64,000 nt of DNA from Maribacter thermophilus (GTDB lineage: Bacteria > Bacteroidota > Bacteroidia > Flavobacteriales > Flavobacteriaceae): contig NZ_LDAS01000001.1 of NCBI RefSeq assembly GCF_001020565.1, positions 1,900,985 to 1,964,984 of the forward strand. Direction: 5' to 3'. The position numbers and the translations under genes were made by a program. The notes under the pieces were generated by a model that was not told where the DNA came from, searched no databases, and saw nothing but the letters and a program-made list of their open reading frames with translations. This document shows, in pieces, positions 1 through 7,413 of the stretch (positions within the stretch are counted from its first letter, which is position 1; each line of letters starts with the position of its first letter).

Positions 1-510
1 TACCTTACCTTTCATTTTTTCTTCAGGAGCCGGAATTTGGGTAATGGCCTCGTGAATATCCGCATCAAAGACATCTCCTGCCTTAACTTCAACATCTTCT
101 AACCCCTTGGACTTAAGTGTTTCTCTAAATTTACCCCTAATCAGTTCAACACCCTTGAACATTTCCTTGTCCTTAGACTTGGAAAGTTCTTTTAAGGCTC
201 TATCAAAATCGTCCAAAACAGGCAGAAGAGACACAATTACCTCTTGCCCTGCCGTCTTAAACAATTCCATTCGCTCTTTTGATGTTCGTTTTTTATAGTT
301 TTCGAATTCTGCAAAAAGCCTTAAAAACTTATCTTTTTCCTTTCCGACTTCTTCTCGTAAACGCTCTTCTTCTGTCATTTCATTTTCTTCTTGAGCGTCT
401 TCTTCTTCATTTATTTCCTTATCTTTTTGCTCTAATTCTTCTTGTCCTAGTTCTTGTTCTTGCTCTAATTCTTCCTCTTCTATTTTTTCGATTTTATCTT
501 TATCGCTCAT
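1..510 (-). CDS. grpE: Nucleotide exchange factor GrpE, 3' end cut by window edge
   Basis: GrpE is the cytoplasmic exchange factor that releases ADP from DnaK. The 170 visible codons begin with about 60 very acidic, Glu-rich residues. A helical region follows (motif FAEFENYKKRT), then a conserved stretch holding LLPVLDDFDRA and the beta-domain part with GVELI and DADIHEAI. The reading frame is open to base 1, so only the last few residues are missing. The start is the ATG at 510. A good Bacteroidota-type promoter lies at 546-577. dnaJ would be expected just beyond the left edge, but that cannot be seen. Confidence 0.95.
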   Translation of the reverse strand, partial: MSDKDKIEKIEEEELEQEQELGQEELEQKDKEINEEEDAQEENEMTEEERLREEVGKEKDKFLRLFAEFENYKKRTSKERMELFKTAGQEVIVSLLPVLDDFDRALKELSKSKDKEMFKGVELIRGKFRETLKSKGLEDVEVKAGDVFDADIHEAITQIPAPEEKMKGKV

Positions 511-545
511 TTCTTTTACTTTAATGATCTCCGAATCTGAGTCGG

Positions 546-577
546 CAAAAGTACTGCCAAATCTCTAAAAATGTCAA
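546..577 (-). promoter_or_regulatory. Candidate grpE promoter
   Basis: On the minus strand, TTG (575-577) and TACTTTTG (546-553) are separated by 21 bases. This fits the Bacteroidota form TTG-N17-23-TAnnTTTG. It predicts a 5' leader of roughly 30 bases before the grpE ATG at 510. Confidence 0.6.
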
Positions 578-595
578 AATGTCACCAAAGTTTAT

Positions 596-619
596 AAAAA
601 AATCCGCCAAAAGCGGATT
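596..619 (-). terminator. Terminator after the TIGR01777 gene
   Basis: A 7-bp stem (AATCCGC/GCGGATT) with a 5-base loop is followed on the minus strand by a run of T. It lies 30 bases past the stop of the epimerase gene and separates it from grpE. Confidence 0.75.
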
Positions 620-649
620 CTTCGATAAGAAACTATTCTTACAGCAAAA

Positions 650-1606
650 TCAAGAAACATAATCTTTGGTCGTATTATGCGACCTCTCATTGCTACGATT
701 GCCGTATATATTTTCTAAGGCTGAACACACGTTCTGATAGCGAAACAAAAAACCTTCTTCCTCTATAGCCTTACTACTGACCCTTTGACTGGTATATAAC
801 AACTCGGACATCTCCCCTAAAATAGCTTTCATAGCAAATCTCGGAATATTTGGCAGAATCAATGGGCGCCCCATCACCTTGGCAATCTCTTTCACCAATC
901 TACTATTGGTTACAGGGTTTGGCGACACCCCGTTGAAAACACCACCTATTTCATTGTCTACAACAAATAAAAAAATTCTTGCCAAATCGGACAAGTGTAT
1001 CCATGACTGCCATTGAAGCCCAGAACCAAAAGCGGCCCCTACATAATTCTTAACGGGTCTCGCCATTTCTGGCAGAGCCCCACCTTTATCCGAAAGTACC
1101 AATCCGATTCTTACTTTGGAGACCGTGAGCCCAATGTTTTTAAACTCATCCGCCTTTTCTTCCCATTTCTTAACCACCATGCCCAAAAAGCCATCGTCTA
1201 CACTGCTCTCCTCTTCTGTATAGTAATTGGAAAGTGAATTTGGATAAATACCTGTTGCCGATGCCGTAGCAATAATTTTAATGTTGTGTCTTTGAAGTTG
1301 ATATATCCCCAACAACAAAGTATCCAAAGAATCGACCCTGCTGGCAAGAATCTGTTTCTTGTACTGTTGGGTCCAACGTTTTGAGATACTGGAACCCGCC
1401 AAATTTATAATTGCCGAAACCCCCTCAAAGGACCTTAGGTCAATTTCTTTTTTTTCGGGATTCCAATAAAATCCCTTATAATTTGGTTCTGAAACCAATT
1501 TATTTTTGCTTGTGGTCAAAAAATTGACGTCGTATCCTTTTTCATGACATTGGGATACCAATTCTTGCCCAACCATTCCTGTCGCCCCAGTTATCAATAT
1601 CTTCAT
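650..1606 (-). CDS. TIGR01777 family NAD(P)-binding epimerase-like protein
   Basis: This 318-residue protein belongs to the extended short-chain dehydrogenase superfamily. The Rossmann nucleotide loop TGATGMVG is at residues 6-13. The C-terminal 50 residues (about 245-295, with PRFAMKAILGEM) match the DUF1731 tail typical of TIGR01777 proteins such as E. coli YfcH. The substrate is not established for the family, and old 'SulA-like cell division inhibitor' labels have little support. A TAnnTTTG box (TATCTTTG, 1611-1618) ends only 4 bases before the ATG, so the mRNA may be leaderless. It appears monocistronic, with its own terminator. Confidence 0.85.
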   Translation of the reverse strand: MKILITGATGMVGQELVSQCHEKGYDVNFLTTSKNKLVSEPNYKGFYWNPEKKEIDLRSFEGVSAIINLAGSSISKRWTQQYKKQILASRVDSLDTLLLGIYQLQRHNIKIIATASATGIYPNSLSNYYTEEESSVDDGFLGMVVKKWEEKADEFKNIGLTVSKVRIGLVLSDKGGALPEMARPVKNYVGAAFGSGLQWQSWIHLSDLARIFLFVVDNEIGGVFNGVSPNPVTNSRLVKEIAKVMGRPLILPNIPRFAMKAILGEMSELLYTSQRVSSKAIEEEGFLFRYQNVCSALENIYGNRSNERSHNTTKDYVS

Positions 1607-1712
1607 ACAACAAAGATATCGGTTTATGGGAAGGCACAGAGCATGTTTAATGCCGATTTAACAGTGCTAATTGATTTTTAAGAAAATTTAACCTTAAACA
1701 ACTACACGGCAA

Positions 1713-2372
1713 CTACTTACGGGCACGTAACATTTCTCTTTTTCCCGGAGGCCCCGGCAATCTCTCAACGGTAAAACCTACCTCTTGCATAGCCCGCCTT
1801 ACGCTTCCTTTTGCGGAATACGTGACCAATACTCCGCCTTGCTTTAGAGACTTATACATTTTATCAAAAATTTGCACTGTCCATAATTCTGGTTGCACCC
1901 TTGCCCCAAAAGCATCAAAGTAGATAAGGTCAAAATCCTCTATATTCTCTATTTGGTCAAAAAATTTCTTTTCTTTCTTCAGCGAAAAACAATTATTGAT
2001 CTCTACCTCTTCGTTCCATGGCACGCTATGCAACAGTTCAAATTCTCCACTATGGGCCGTTGCTTCCAGTTTTTTCACATAATCCAATTCTAGAATTTCC
2101 TCTTTGGATACCGGGTACGCCTCCACCCCTGTATAGCTAATGGTCAATTTTCTTGCCTCCGTCTCTAACAAGGTAATAAAAGCATTTAGCCCCGTACCAA
2201 AACCTATTTCTAAAATTCGAAGTTCTTGGTTTTTGTATAAATCCAAACCTTTTTTGATAAAAACATGATAAGCCTCTTGCACGGCACCATGTTTAGAATG
2301 GTACTGTTCGTCCCAATCTTTTATGTGGATTGTTTTAGAACCGTCTGCGGTAGTGATAATTTCCCTTTCCAA
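1713..2372 (-). CDS. mnmD: tRNA (mnm5s2U34) methyltransferase MnmD
   Basis: The 219-residue protein matches the methyltransferase half of MnmC as a stand-alone enzyme (DUF752). It would methylate nm5s2U34 of certain tRNAs using S-adenosylmethionine. The SAM-binding motif LEIGFGTGLNAF is at residues 54-65, and the acidic DLIYFDAFGARVQPELW motif of the family is near residue 150. The FAD oxidase domain of bifunctional MnmC is absent. The start is one base after the stop of the DUF4920 gene, so the two are probably co-transcribed. Confidence 0.9.
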   Translation of the reverse strand: MEREIITTADGSKTIHIKDWDEQYHSKHGAVQEAYHVFIKKGLDLYKNQELRILEIGFGTGLNAFITLLETEARKLTISYTGVEAYPVSKEEILELDYVKKLEATAHSGEFELLHSVPWNEEVEINNCFSLKKEKKFFDQIENIEDFDLIYFDAFGARVQPELWTVQIFDKMYKSLKQGGVLVTYSAKGSVRRAMQEVGFTVERLPGPPGKREMLRARK

Positions 2373-2373
2373 A

Positions 2374-2844
2374 CTACTGCAATATCAAAACACCATTGGC
2401 CTCAAAACCGTATGTTTTTTTCGGTTTTAAAATTTTTGCTATCTCAGCTTCCGAAGCACCGCCATCTTTGGCAAAATGTTTTTGGTCGGCAACGCTCATT
2501 TCCTCTACATAGGCCTTGCCCTCTACAACTACTTTTTTTCCTTCAATATCCTTTGGCATAAAAAAACCATAATCCTTGAACCTAACCATGGTTTCTTCAC
2601 CATCTTCCAGTTGCAATTTCATCCAGCACCCTTTTACCTTACAAACCTCTTGTACCTTGCCAGTAAACTTAGTGTTCAAAGTATCTGTTACGGACATTGC
2701 CGTGTATTTTTCTTTCATCGCTGCAGAGCTAATGGCATTCTTTTCATTTATCTGCTCACCAAAAGAGTTGGTTGCGGCTACTTTCTGCCCCATACAGGCA
2801 AAACTTATCATAAAAAACACAATTAAAATGTTAAAACCTTTCAT
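2374..2844 (-). CDS. DUF4920 exported protein
   Basis: The 156-residue protein has an N-terminal signal sequence (residues 1-18, ending near ACMGQ) and a body typical of DUF4920. That includes FGEQI, the VKGCWMKL segment and repeated short beta-strand stretches such as FKDYGFFMPKD. Function is unknown; the domain resembles an OB-like or metal-binding fold, judged only from the residue pattern. It shares an operon with mnmD, a pairing with no obvious functional logic. Confidence 0.75.
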   Translation of the reverse strand: MKGFNILIVFFMISFACMGQKVAATNSFGEQINEKNAISSAAMKEKYTAMSVTDTLNTKFTGKVQEVCKVKGCWMKLQLEDGEETMVRFKDYGFFMPKDIEGKKVVVEGKAYVEEMSVADQKHFAKDGGASEAEIAKILKPKKTYGFEANGVLILQ

Positions 2845-2915
2845 ATTGCATAAAAATTAAGTTAGAACTACAAAACTGGTCATTTTTAAACTAAAAAAGA
2901 AGTAGCAATTAGGAT

Positions 2916-2937
2916 AATTGATTAATTTTAATCAATT
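2916..2937. promoter_or_regulatory. 22-bp palindrome upstream of ilvE
   Basis: AATTGATTAA and TTAATCAATT are perfect 10-bp inverted arms with a 2-base centre, 15-36 bases before the ilvE ATG. The palindrome contains TAATTTTA (2923-2930), one base from a TAnnTTTG -7 box, so a bound protein would cover the promoter. Confidence 0.55.
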
Positions 2938-2951
2938 AAATTCCAATTTAG

Positions 2952-4022
2952 ATGAGTACCGAGATCAATAACATTATAGTAGAGAAGGCAAAAACCTCTA
3001 AAATTGACCAAGTTGACTTTGACAACCTTAAATTTGGCTCTGTATTTACAGATCATATGTTGGTCTGTGATTATAAAAACGGCTCTTGGCAAACACCAAA
3101 AATTGTACCGTACCAACCAATAACCCTGGACCCATCATCTAAAATATTTCATTACGGCCAATCTATCTTCGAAGGTATGAAGGCCTATAAAGACGATCAA
3201 GGGGATATTTTCTTGTTTAGACCTTTGGACAATTATAAGAGATTGAATATTTCAGCTAAAAGGATGGCCATTCCAGAACTTCCCGAGGACTATTTTATGG
3301 AAGGACTTACCACGCTGTTAAAATTGGACCACGATTTTATTCCTACCAATGACGGATCGTCGCTTTACATTAGACCTTTTATTTTTGCATCTGGAAATGG
3401 TTTTCATGCGTCGCCTGCAGATGAATACAAATTTATTATTGCATGTGCCCCTTCTGGTTCTTATTTCTCTGGAAAGGTAAAAGTATTGATAGAGCAGACC
3501 TACTCAAGATCCGCGAACGGAGGGGTTGGTTACGCAAAAGCCGGAGGTAATTACGCGGGGCAATTTTACCCCACCCAATTAGCAATAGACAAAGGATACA
3601 ACCAGGTTATATGGACCGACGATACCGATCATAAATATATTGAAGAAGCCGGCGCCATGAACATATTCATACGTATCAACGATACTCTGATTACCGGCCC
3701 TACAAGCGATAGAATTCTGGACGGGATTACCAGAAAAAGTATCTTGGAAATAGCCAAAGACAACGGTATACCTACCGAAGTAAGGAAAATTACGGTCGCC
3801 GAAGTTGTGGATGCCGCCAAAAACGGAACCCTGAAGGAAATGTTCGGTGCAGGTACGGCAGCGGTTATATCGCCGATTGCAGGTTTTGGGTATAACGAAA
3901 CAGATTTTGACCTACCAGAGTTAACCGATAGCTACGCCACAAAACTAAAGAAATTGATTACTGACATACAGTACAATAAATCTGAAGACCCATACGGCTG
4001 GCGCTTTAAAGTAACAGAATAA
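2952..4022 (+). CDS. ilvE: Branched-chain amino acid aminotransferase
   Basis: This is a PLP-dependent class IV aminotransferase that interconverts Leu/Ile/Val and their 2-oxo acids in the cytoplasm. Its 356 residues are the usual length for the long (type II) BCAT form. Family markers are HYGQSIFEGMKAY near residue 72, IRPFIFASG near 140, the PLP lysine in VGYAKAGGNYAGQ near 197, EEAGAMNIF near 233 and the phosphate-binding FGAGTAAVISP near 300. It is monocistronic, with a perfect palindrome before the start and a strong hairpin after the stop. Confidence 0.95.
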   Translation: MSTEINNIIVEKAKTSKIDQVDFDNLKFGSVFTDHMLVCDYKNGSWQTPKIVPYQPITLDPSSKIFHYGQSIFEGMKAYKDDQGDIFLFRPLDNYKRLNISAKRMAIPELPEDYFMEGLTTLLKLDHDFIPTNDGSSLYIRPFIFASGNGFHASPADEYKFIIACAPSGSYFSGKVKVLIEQTYSRSANGGVGYAKAGGNYAGQFYPTQLAIDKGYNQVIWTDDTDHKYIEEAGAMNIFIRINDTLITGPTSDRILDGITRKSILEIAKDNGIPTEVRKITVAEVVDAAKNGTLKEMFGAGTAAVISPIAGFGYNETDFDLPELTDSYATKLKKLITDIQYNKSEDPYGWRFKVTE

Positions 4023-4026
4023 AAAA

Positions 4027-4050
4027 GGGCCTCGACGAGGCCCTTTTTTA
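4027..4050. terminator. Bidirectional terminator, ilvE / MazG-like gene
   Basis: A GC-rich 7-bp stem (GGGCCTC/GAGGCCC) with a 3-base loop is flanked by A-runs on the left and T-runs on the right. It can serve both convergent genes, and it touches the stop of the MazG-like gene. Confidence 0.85.
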
Positions 4051-4437
4051 TTATTTTTCTAAAATACCGGCAATATCCGGTTTAAAATAGTTGGGACCTT
4101 TTAAAACCTTCCCGTCTTCCCTATAAATAGGTTTACCGTCCGCCCCCAATTTGCTCATATTACTTCTTTGAATCTCGTTAAAGACCTCTTCTATCTTATA
4201 TTGCATGCCATGTTCCAAAATGGTACCACATAATATATACAGCATATCCCCCAAGGCATCGGCAACCTCTACCATATCGTTATTGGTAGCTGCCTCTAGA
4301 TATTCTTTGTTCTCCTCATCCATCAGGTTAAATCGCAATTTATTTTTTGCCTCTCCCAAATCCGCCTTCATTTCATGTGAAATTCCCAATCCAAAAGATT
4401 CATGAAACAATTGAACAGCATTGATTTTATTTTTCAT
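4051..4437 (-). CDS. MazG-like nucleoside triphosphate pyrophosphohydrolase
   Basis: The 128-residue protein has the all-alpha NTP pyrophosphatase pattern: an E-x-x-E-like helix (DEENKEYLEA) followed by EVADALGDMLYIL, whose acidic residues would bind magnesium. The family covers MazG, HisE and related house-cleaning enzymes that convert NTP to NMP and pyrophosphate. The tail (SKLGADGKPIYREDGKVLKG) is typical of the stand-alone flavobacterial version. The physiological substrate cannot be told from sequence. Confidence 0.8.
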   Translation of the reverse strand: MKNKINAVQLFHESFGLGISHEMKADLGEAKNKLRFNLMDEENKEYLEAATNNDMVEVADALGDMLYILCGTILEHGMQYKIEEVFNEIQRSNMSKLGADGKPIYREDGKVLKGPNYFKPDIAGILEK

Positions 4438-4484
4438 TTACGTAATTCTAGTTTATAGATTAGCTTTGCGTAAAAATATAAAAT

Positions 4485-4673
4485 ATGTTCAGCACCGGAC
4501 AAATTGTTTTTGCCATCCTTTTTACAGTTTCTTTTTTCTTTATTATTGTCTTTACTTACAAAAAAGACCTAAAACTTCACAAAAAAAATTACAAAGGTGT
4601 TAAGTGGGTAGGAATATTCTTTATAATATTCATAATAACTCTCTTTTGTATTAAGTATTTTATTAAGAAATAG
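4485..4673 (+). CDS. Small two-helix membrane protein
   Basis: The 62-residue protein has two hydrophobic helices, at about residues 5-24 and 42-60. They are joined by a basic loop (YKKDLKLHKKNYKG), which predicts a hairpin with the loop in the cytoplasm. I recognise no function. It is the first of a run of small membrane proteins ending in crcB. Confidence 0.6.
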   Translation: MFSTGQIVFAILFTVSFFFIIVFTYKKDLKLHKKNYKGVKWVGIFFIIFIITLFCIKYFIKK

Positions 4674-4753
4674 CCAATATTTTACGTTCACAACAAATCT
4701 TAAGGCTTTCACAACAAAAAAAAGGATTTCCTCGTATAATATAACAAATAGCG

Positions 4754-4761
4754 TAATTTTG
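4754..4761 (+). promoter_or_regulatory. -7 box TAATTTTG
   Basis: This is an exact TAnnTTTG match 31 bases before the ATG at 4792. No TTG lies at the ideal -33 distance. The box overlaps a possible TTG start at 4759, which argues that translation begins downstream at 4792. Confidence 0.45.
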
Positions 4762-4791
4762 CGTTATGCATCTATAAAGGGGCTTATAGTT

Positions 4792-4971
4792 ATGATGACA
4801 TTCTTTACAATTTTACTGGTATTAATAGGATTAAATGTGGCTATGGTCATCGCAAGCATGAAAAGTGTAAGCAAAAAGATGAAAAAACCTACAGCCAATA
4901 TTCCAGAAAGCACAAATACCGTTATTTACCCTATAGATTTAATTACATCCAGCTACAAGAAAGCTGTATAG
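4792..4971 (+). CDS. Small single-span membrane protein
   Basis: The product is 59 residues from the ATG at 4792; a second ATG follows directly at 4795. Residues 2-24 form one hydrophobic helix (MTFFTILLVLIGLNVAMVIA), followed by a lysine-rich stretch (SKKMKKPT) and a short polar tail. That is compatible with an inner-membrane anchor whose tail is cytoplasmic. I do not recognise a family. It lies 19 bases upstream of crcB and is probably co-transcribed. Confidence 0.5.
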   Translation: MMTFFTILLVLIGLNVAMVIASMKSVSKKMKKPTANIPESTNTVIYPIDLITSSYKKAV

Positions 4972-4990
4972 TTTTTTACCTTTACAAGGT

Positions 4991-5362
4991 ATGAAACAGT
5001 TTTTACTAATTTTTATAGGTGGGGGTATAGGCAGTTTTCTTCGATATGTTATATCCAAATCCCTAAACACCTATTACCATAATTTTTATTTAGGAACTTT
5101 TCTAGTAAATATAATTGGCTGTTTAGTTATCGGTATTTTAATAGGCCTTTCATTAAAGAACAATTATCTATCCGAGAATCAAACCCTATTGTTGGCCACA
5201 GGGTTTTGCGGAGGCTTTACAACCTTTTCCACTTTTGCCCTTGAGAGCAACTTACTCTTAAAAGAACATTCTATACTATACATGTCACTTTATGTTGGGC
5301 TTAGTGTAGTTTTAGGAATCTTGGCCATTTCTGCAGGGCTATGGATCAGCAAAATGTTATAA
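4991..5362 (+). CDS. crcB: Fluoride channel CrcB/FluC
   Basis: The 123-residue, four-helix protein matches the FluC family, dual-topology dimers that export fluoride. Diagnostic motifs are GGGIGSFLRY near the N-terminus, GTFLVNIIGC in helix 2 and the channel signature GFCGGFTTFSTF near residue 75. I see no fluoride riboswitch upstream. The gene appears to be expressed with the preceding small membrane protein. Confidence 0.93.
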   Translation: MKQFLLIFIGGGIGSFLRYVISKSLNTYYHNFYLGTFLVNIIGCLVIGILIGLSLKNNYLSENQTLLLATGFCGGFTTFSTFALESNLLLKEHSILYMSLYVGLSVVLGILAISAGLWISKML

Positions 5363-5536
5363 TCATAACATTTCAATACTTCTTCTTTAAAATTAAAGAG
5401 TTTACCCTCTTTTTACCCATTTATTACACATTTATCAAACATTTATTACATATCACTACATAATTATCAATTTTTACCCCTATTTATAAAATTTTACAGC
5501 TACACATTCTCAAAATAACAACAAATAAACACTTAT

Positions 5537-5608
5537 ACCTATAATTTTATAGGGTATATATTAACATATGTGTAAAAATTACGCCATAGACCCCTAAAAA
5601 AATAGGGT
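5537..5608. promoter_or_regulatory. Two ACCC...GGGT palindromes upstream of the PII gene
   Basis: ACCTATAATTTTATAGGGT (5537-5555) and ACCCCTAAAAAAATAGGGT (5590-5608) are both 19-bp imperfect palindromes with ACC(C)...GGGT ends. They sit 102-120 and 49-67 bases before the PII ATG. The second ends 17 bases before the -7 box. The 294-base gap they lie in (5363-5656) is otherwise AT-rich and non-coding. Similar sequences lie between glnN and glnA. Confidence 0.5.
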
Positions 5609-5624
5609 GTTAATTTTTTTAACA

Positions 5625-5632
5625 TACATTTG
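5625..5632 (+). promoter_or_regulatory. -7 box TACATTTG of the PII-amtB operon
   Basis: An exact TAnnTTTG match lies 25 bases before the PII ATG. No TTG sits at the -33 position, which would suit an activator-dependent promoter. It also covers a TTG codon at 5630, so an upstream start there is unlikely. Confidence 0.5.
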
Positions 5633-5656
5633 AGCGATCAAAAACAATATAGAACA

Positions 5657-5995
5657 ATGAAAAAAATCGAGGCAATTATCAGAAAATCCAAGTTTGATGA
5701 GGTCAAGGCGGCATTGCATCAAATCGAAGTCAATTTCTTTAGTTACTGGGACGTAACAGGAGTTGGAAATGAAAAACAAGGCCACGTATATCGTGGTATA
5801 TCGTATAGCACTACAGATATTCAAAGAAGATACCTTTCTATAGTCGTATCTGATGAATTCTCCCAAAAAACGGTTGATACTATTTTAGAAGCAGCTTACT
5901 CCGGCAATGTAGGAGATGGTAAGATATTCGTTTCAGATGTTATTGAAGCCTATCGTATCAGAACCAAAGAAAGCGGTCAAGCAGGAATCAATTAA
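5657..5995 (+). CDS. PII nitrogen regulatory protein
   Basis: This is a 112-residue PII signal protein, a trimer that senses ATP/ADP and 2-oxoglutarate and binds AmtB or other targets. MKKIEAIIR at the start is standard, so the ATG at 5657 was chosen. The T-loop carries Tyr45 and Tyr50; Tyr50 corresponds to the uridylylated Tyr51 of E. coli GlnB after a one-residue deletion. The B-loop GDGKIF is at 86-91, and Arg100/Arg102 of the C-loop are kept. Being 27 bases from amtB makes it GlnK-like in role. Whether it is uridylylated cannot be told from here. Confidence 0.93.
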   Translation: MKKIEAIIRKSKFDEVKAALHQIEVNFFSYWDVTGVGNEKQGHVYRGISYSTTDIQRRYLSIVVSDEFSQKTVDTILEAAYSGNVGDGKIFVSDVIEAYRIRTKESGQAGIN

Positions 5996-6022
5996 CCAAT
6001 CAACTAACTAAAAAAATTTATT

Positions 6023-7303
6023 ATGACTGAAGTAACACAAGAATCGATGGATAAAGCACTGGAGGCTATAAACGGAGATATGGGAGCGTTGTGGATAACG
6101 ATCGCCGCCGTTTTGGTTTTCTTTATGCAAGCTGGGTTTACCCTTGTAGAAGTTGGTTTTACCAGAAGTAAAAATTCCGGTAATATAATTATGAAAAATA
6201 TTATGGACCTAGCGGTAGGTTCTATCATGTTTTGGGCCGTAGGTTACGGTATAATGTATGGCAGTGACTTGGTATTGGGCGGTTTATTCAGATCCAGCCC
6301 ATCTGACCAAGGCTATTTCTTCTTTAGTGCCACAGATTGGTACAACTTGTTTTTTCAAACTGTTTTCTGTGCAACCGCAGCCACAATCGTATCGGGTGCC
6401 GTAGCAGAAAGAACAAAATTTTCCACTTATTTAATTCTATCCGCAGTATTGACCACCTTGATCTACCCTATTTCCGGTAGTTGGTACTGGCCATTTGACG
6501 ACGATGCATGGTTAAACACTGCTGGTTTTGTTGATTTTGCGGGATCTTCCGTAGTACACGCCGTTGGCGGTGGTGCCGCTTTGGTTGCCGCTATTATGGT
6601 GGGGCCTAGAATAGGAAAATATGTAGATGGCGAGGTTAAAGTTCTTCCCGGACACAATATGATGTATGGTTCTCTCGGTGTATTTATACTCTGGTTAGGA
6701 TGGTTCGGATTTAATGGAGGATCTCAATTGGCATGGGGCGGAGACGACACCATTGCCGCGGGAAGCGTTATTATCAACACCAACTTGGCTGCTGCGATCG
6801 GTGCAATTTCGGCATTGGTACTTACTTGGCTAAGATATGGCAAACCCGATTTATCGATGACGCTTAACGGTGCTCTTGCAGGCTTAGTGGGTATAACCGC
6901 AGGTTGTGGCGCCGTAAATGCATACGGAGCTTTGGCAATAGGACTTATTTGTGGATTGGCTGTAGTAATCTCCATTGAGTTTTTGGACAAAAAATTAAAG
7001 ATAGATGACCCTGTTGGAGCCATCTCGGTTCACGGAACATGCGGATTTATAGGCACCGTACTCGTTGGTTTATTTGCTTTGGACGGAGGTCTTTTTTACG
7101 GCGGTGGAGCCAGTCTTCTTTGGGTACAGACCTACGGATCGTTAGCCTATATTCTCTGGGCCGCTTTCGGCACTTTCGTAGTGTTGATAATCTTAAAGAA
7201 AACAATAGGTCTTAGGGTTTCTAAAAACGACGAAATCGAAGGATTGGACATCACAGAACACGGTACAGAATGTTACCCTGAGCATATATCAAACGATAAA
7301 TAA
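6023..7303 (+). CDS. amtB: Ammonium transporter AmtB
   Basis: The 426-residue, eleven-helix channel protein belongs to the Amt/Rh family. The two pore histidines are in SSVVHAVGGG (near residue 178) and ISVHGTCGFIG (near 338). A classical signal peptide is absent, and the short polar N-terminus is followed directly by helix 1. It forms an operon with the PII gene upstream. A 26-base hairpin follows 12 bases after the stop, ahead of the porin gene. Confidence 0.95.
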   Translation: MTEVTQESMDKALEAINGDMGALWITIAAVLVFFMQAGFTLVEVGFTRSKNSGNIIMKNIMDLAVGSIMFWAVGYGIMYGSDLVLGGLFRSSPSDQGYFFFSATDWYNLFFQTVFCATAATIVSGAVAERTKFSTYLILSAVLTTLIYPISGSWYWPFDDDAWLNTAGFVDFAGSSVVHAVGGGAALVAAIMVGPRIGKYVDGEVKVLPGHNMMYGSLGVFILWLGWFGFNGGSQLAWGGDDTIAAGSVIINTNLAAAIGAISALVLTWLRYGKPDLSMTLNGALAGLVGITAGCGAVNAYGALAIGLICGLAVVISIEFLDKKLKIDDPVGAISVHGTCGFIGTVLVGLFALDGGLFYGGGASLLWVQTYGSLAYILWAAFGTFVVLIILKKTIGLRVSKNDEIEGLDITEHGTECYPEHISNDK

Positions 7304-7315
7304 AAGGAAATAAAA

Positions 7316-7341
7316 ACGGAGCGTTTTGCAGAACGCTCCGT
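7316..7341 (+). terminator. Intercistronic hairpin between amtB and the porin gene
   Basis: A perfect 10-bp stem (ACGGAGCGTT/AACGCTCCGT) with a 6-base loop has no T-run after it on the plus strand. It is therefore either a weak or attenuating terminator or an mRNA-stabilising element that would make porin and amtB levels differ. Confidence 0.55.
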
Positions 7342-7413
7342 ACCATAACCTTTTCAAAGATTCTAAACAATTTTTCTAAATACAATCCCTCCCAGGATTC
7401 AAAATTTAAACTT

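Noticed and set aside
4759-4791. TTG start giving a 70-residue small membrane protein
   Set aside because: The TTG lies inside the -7 promoter box; the ATG at 4792 is the better start.
4972-4990. Fluoride riboswitch before crcB
   Set aside because: Only 19 bases separate the genes, and no riboswitch-like structure was seen further upstream.
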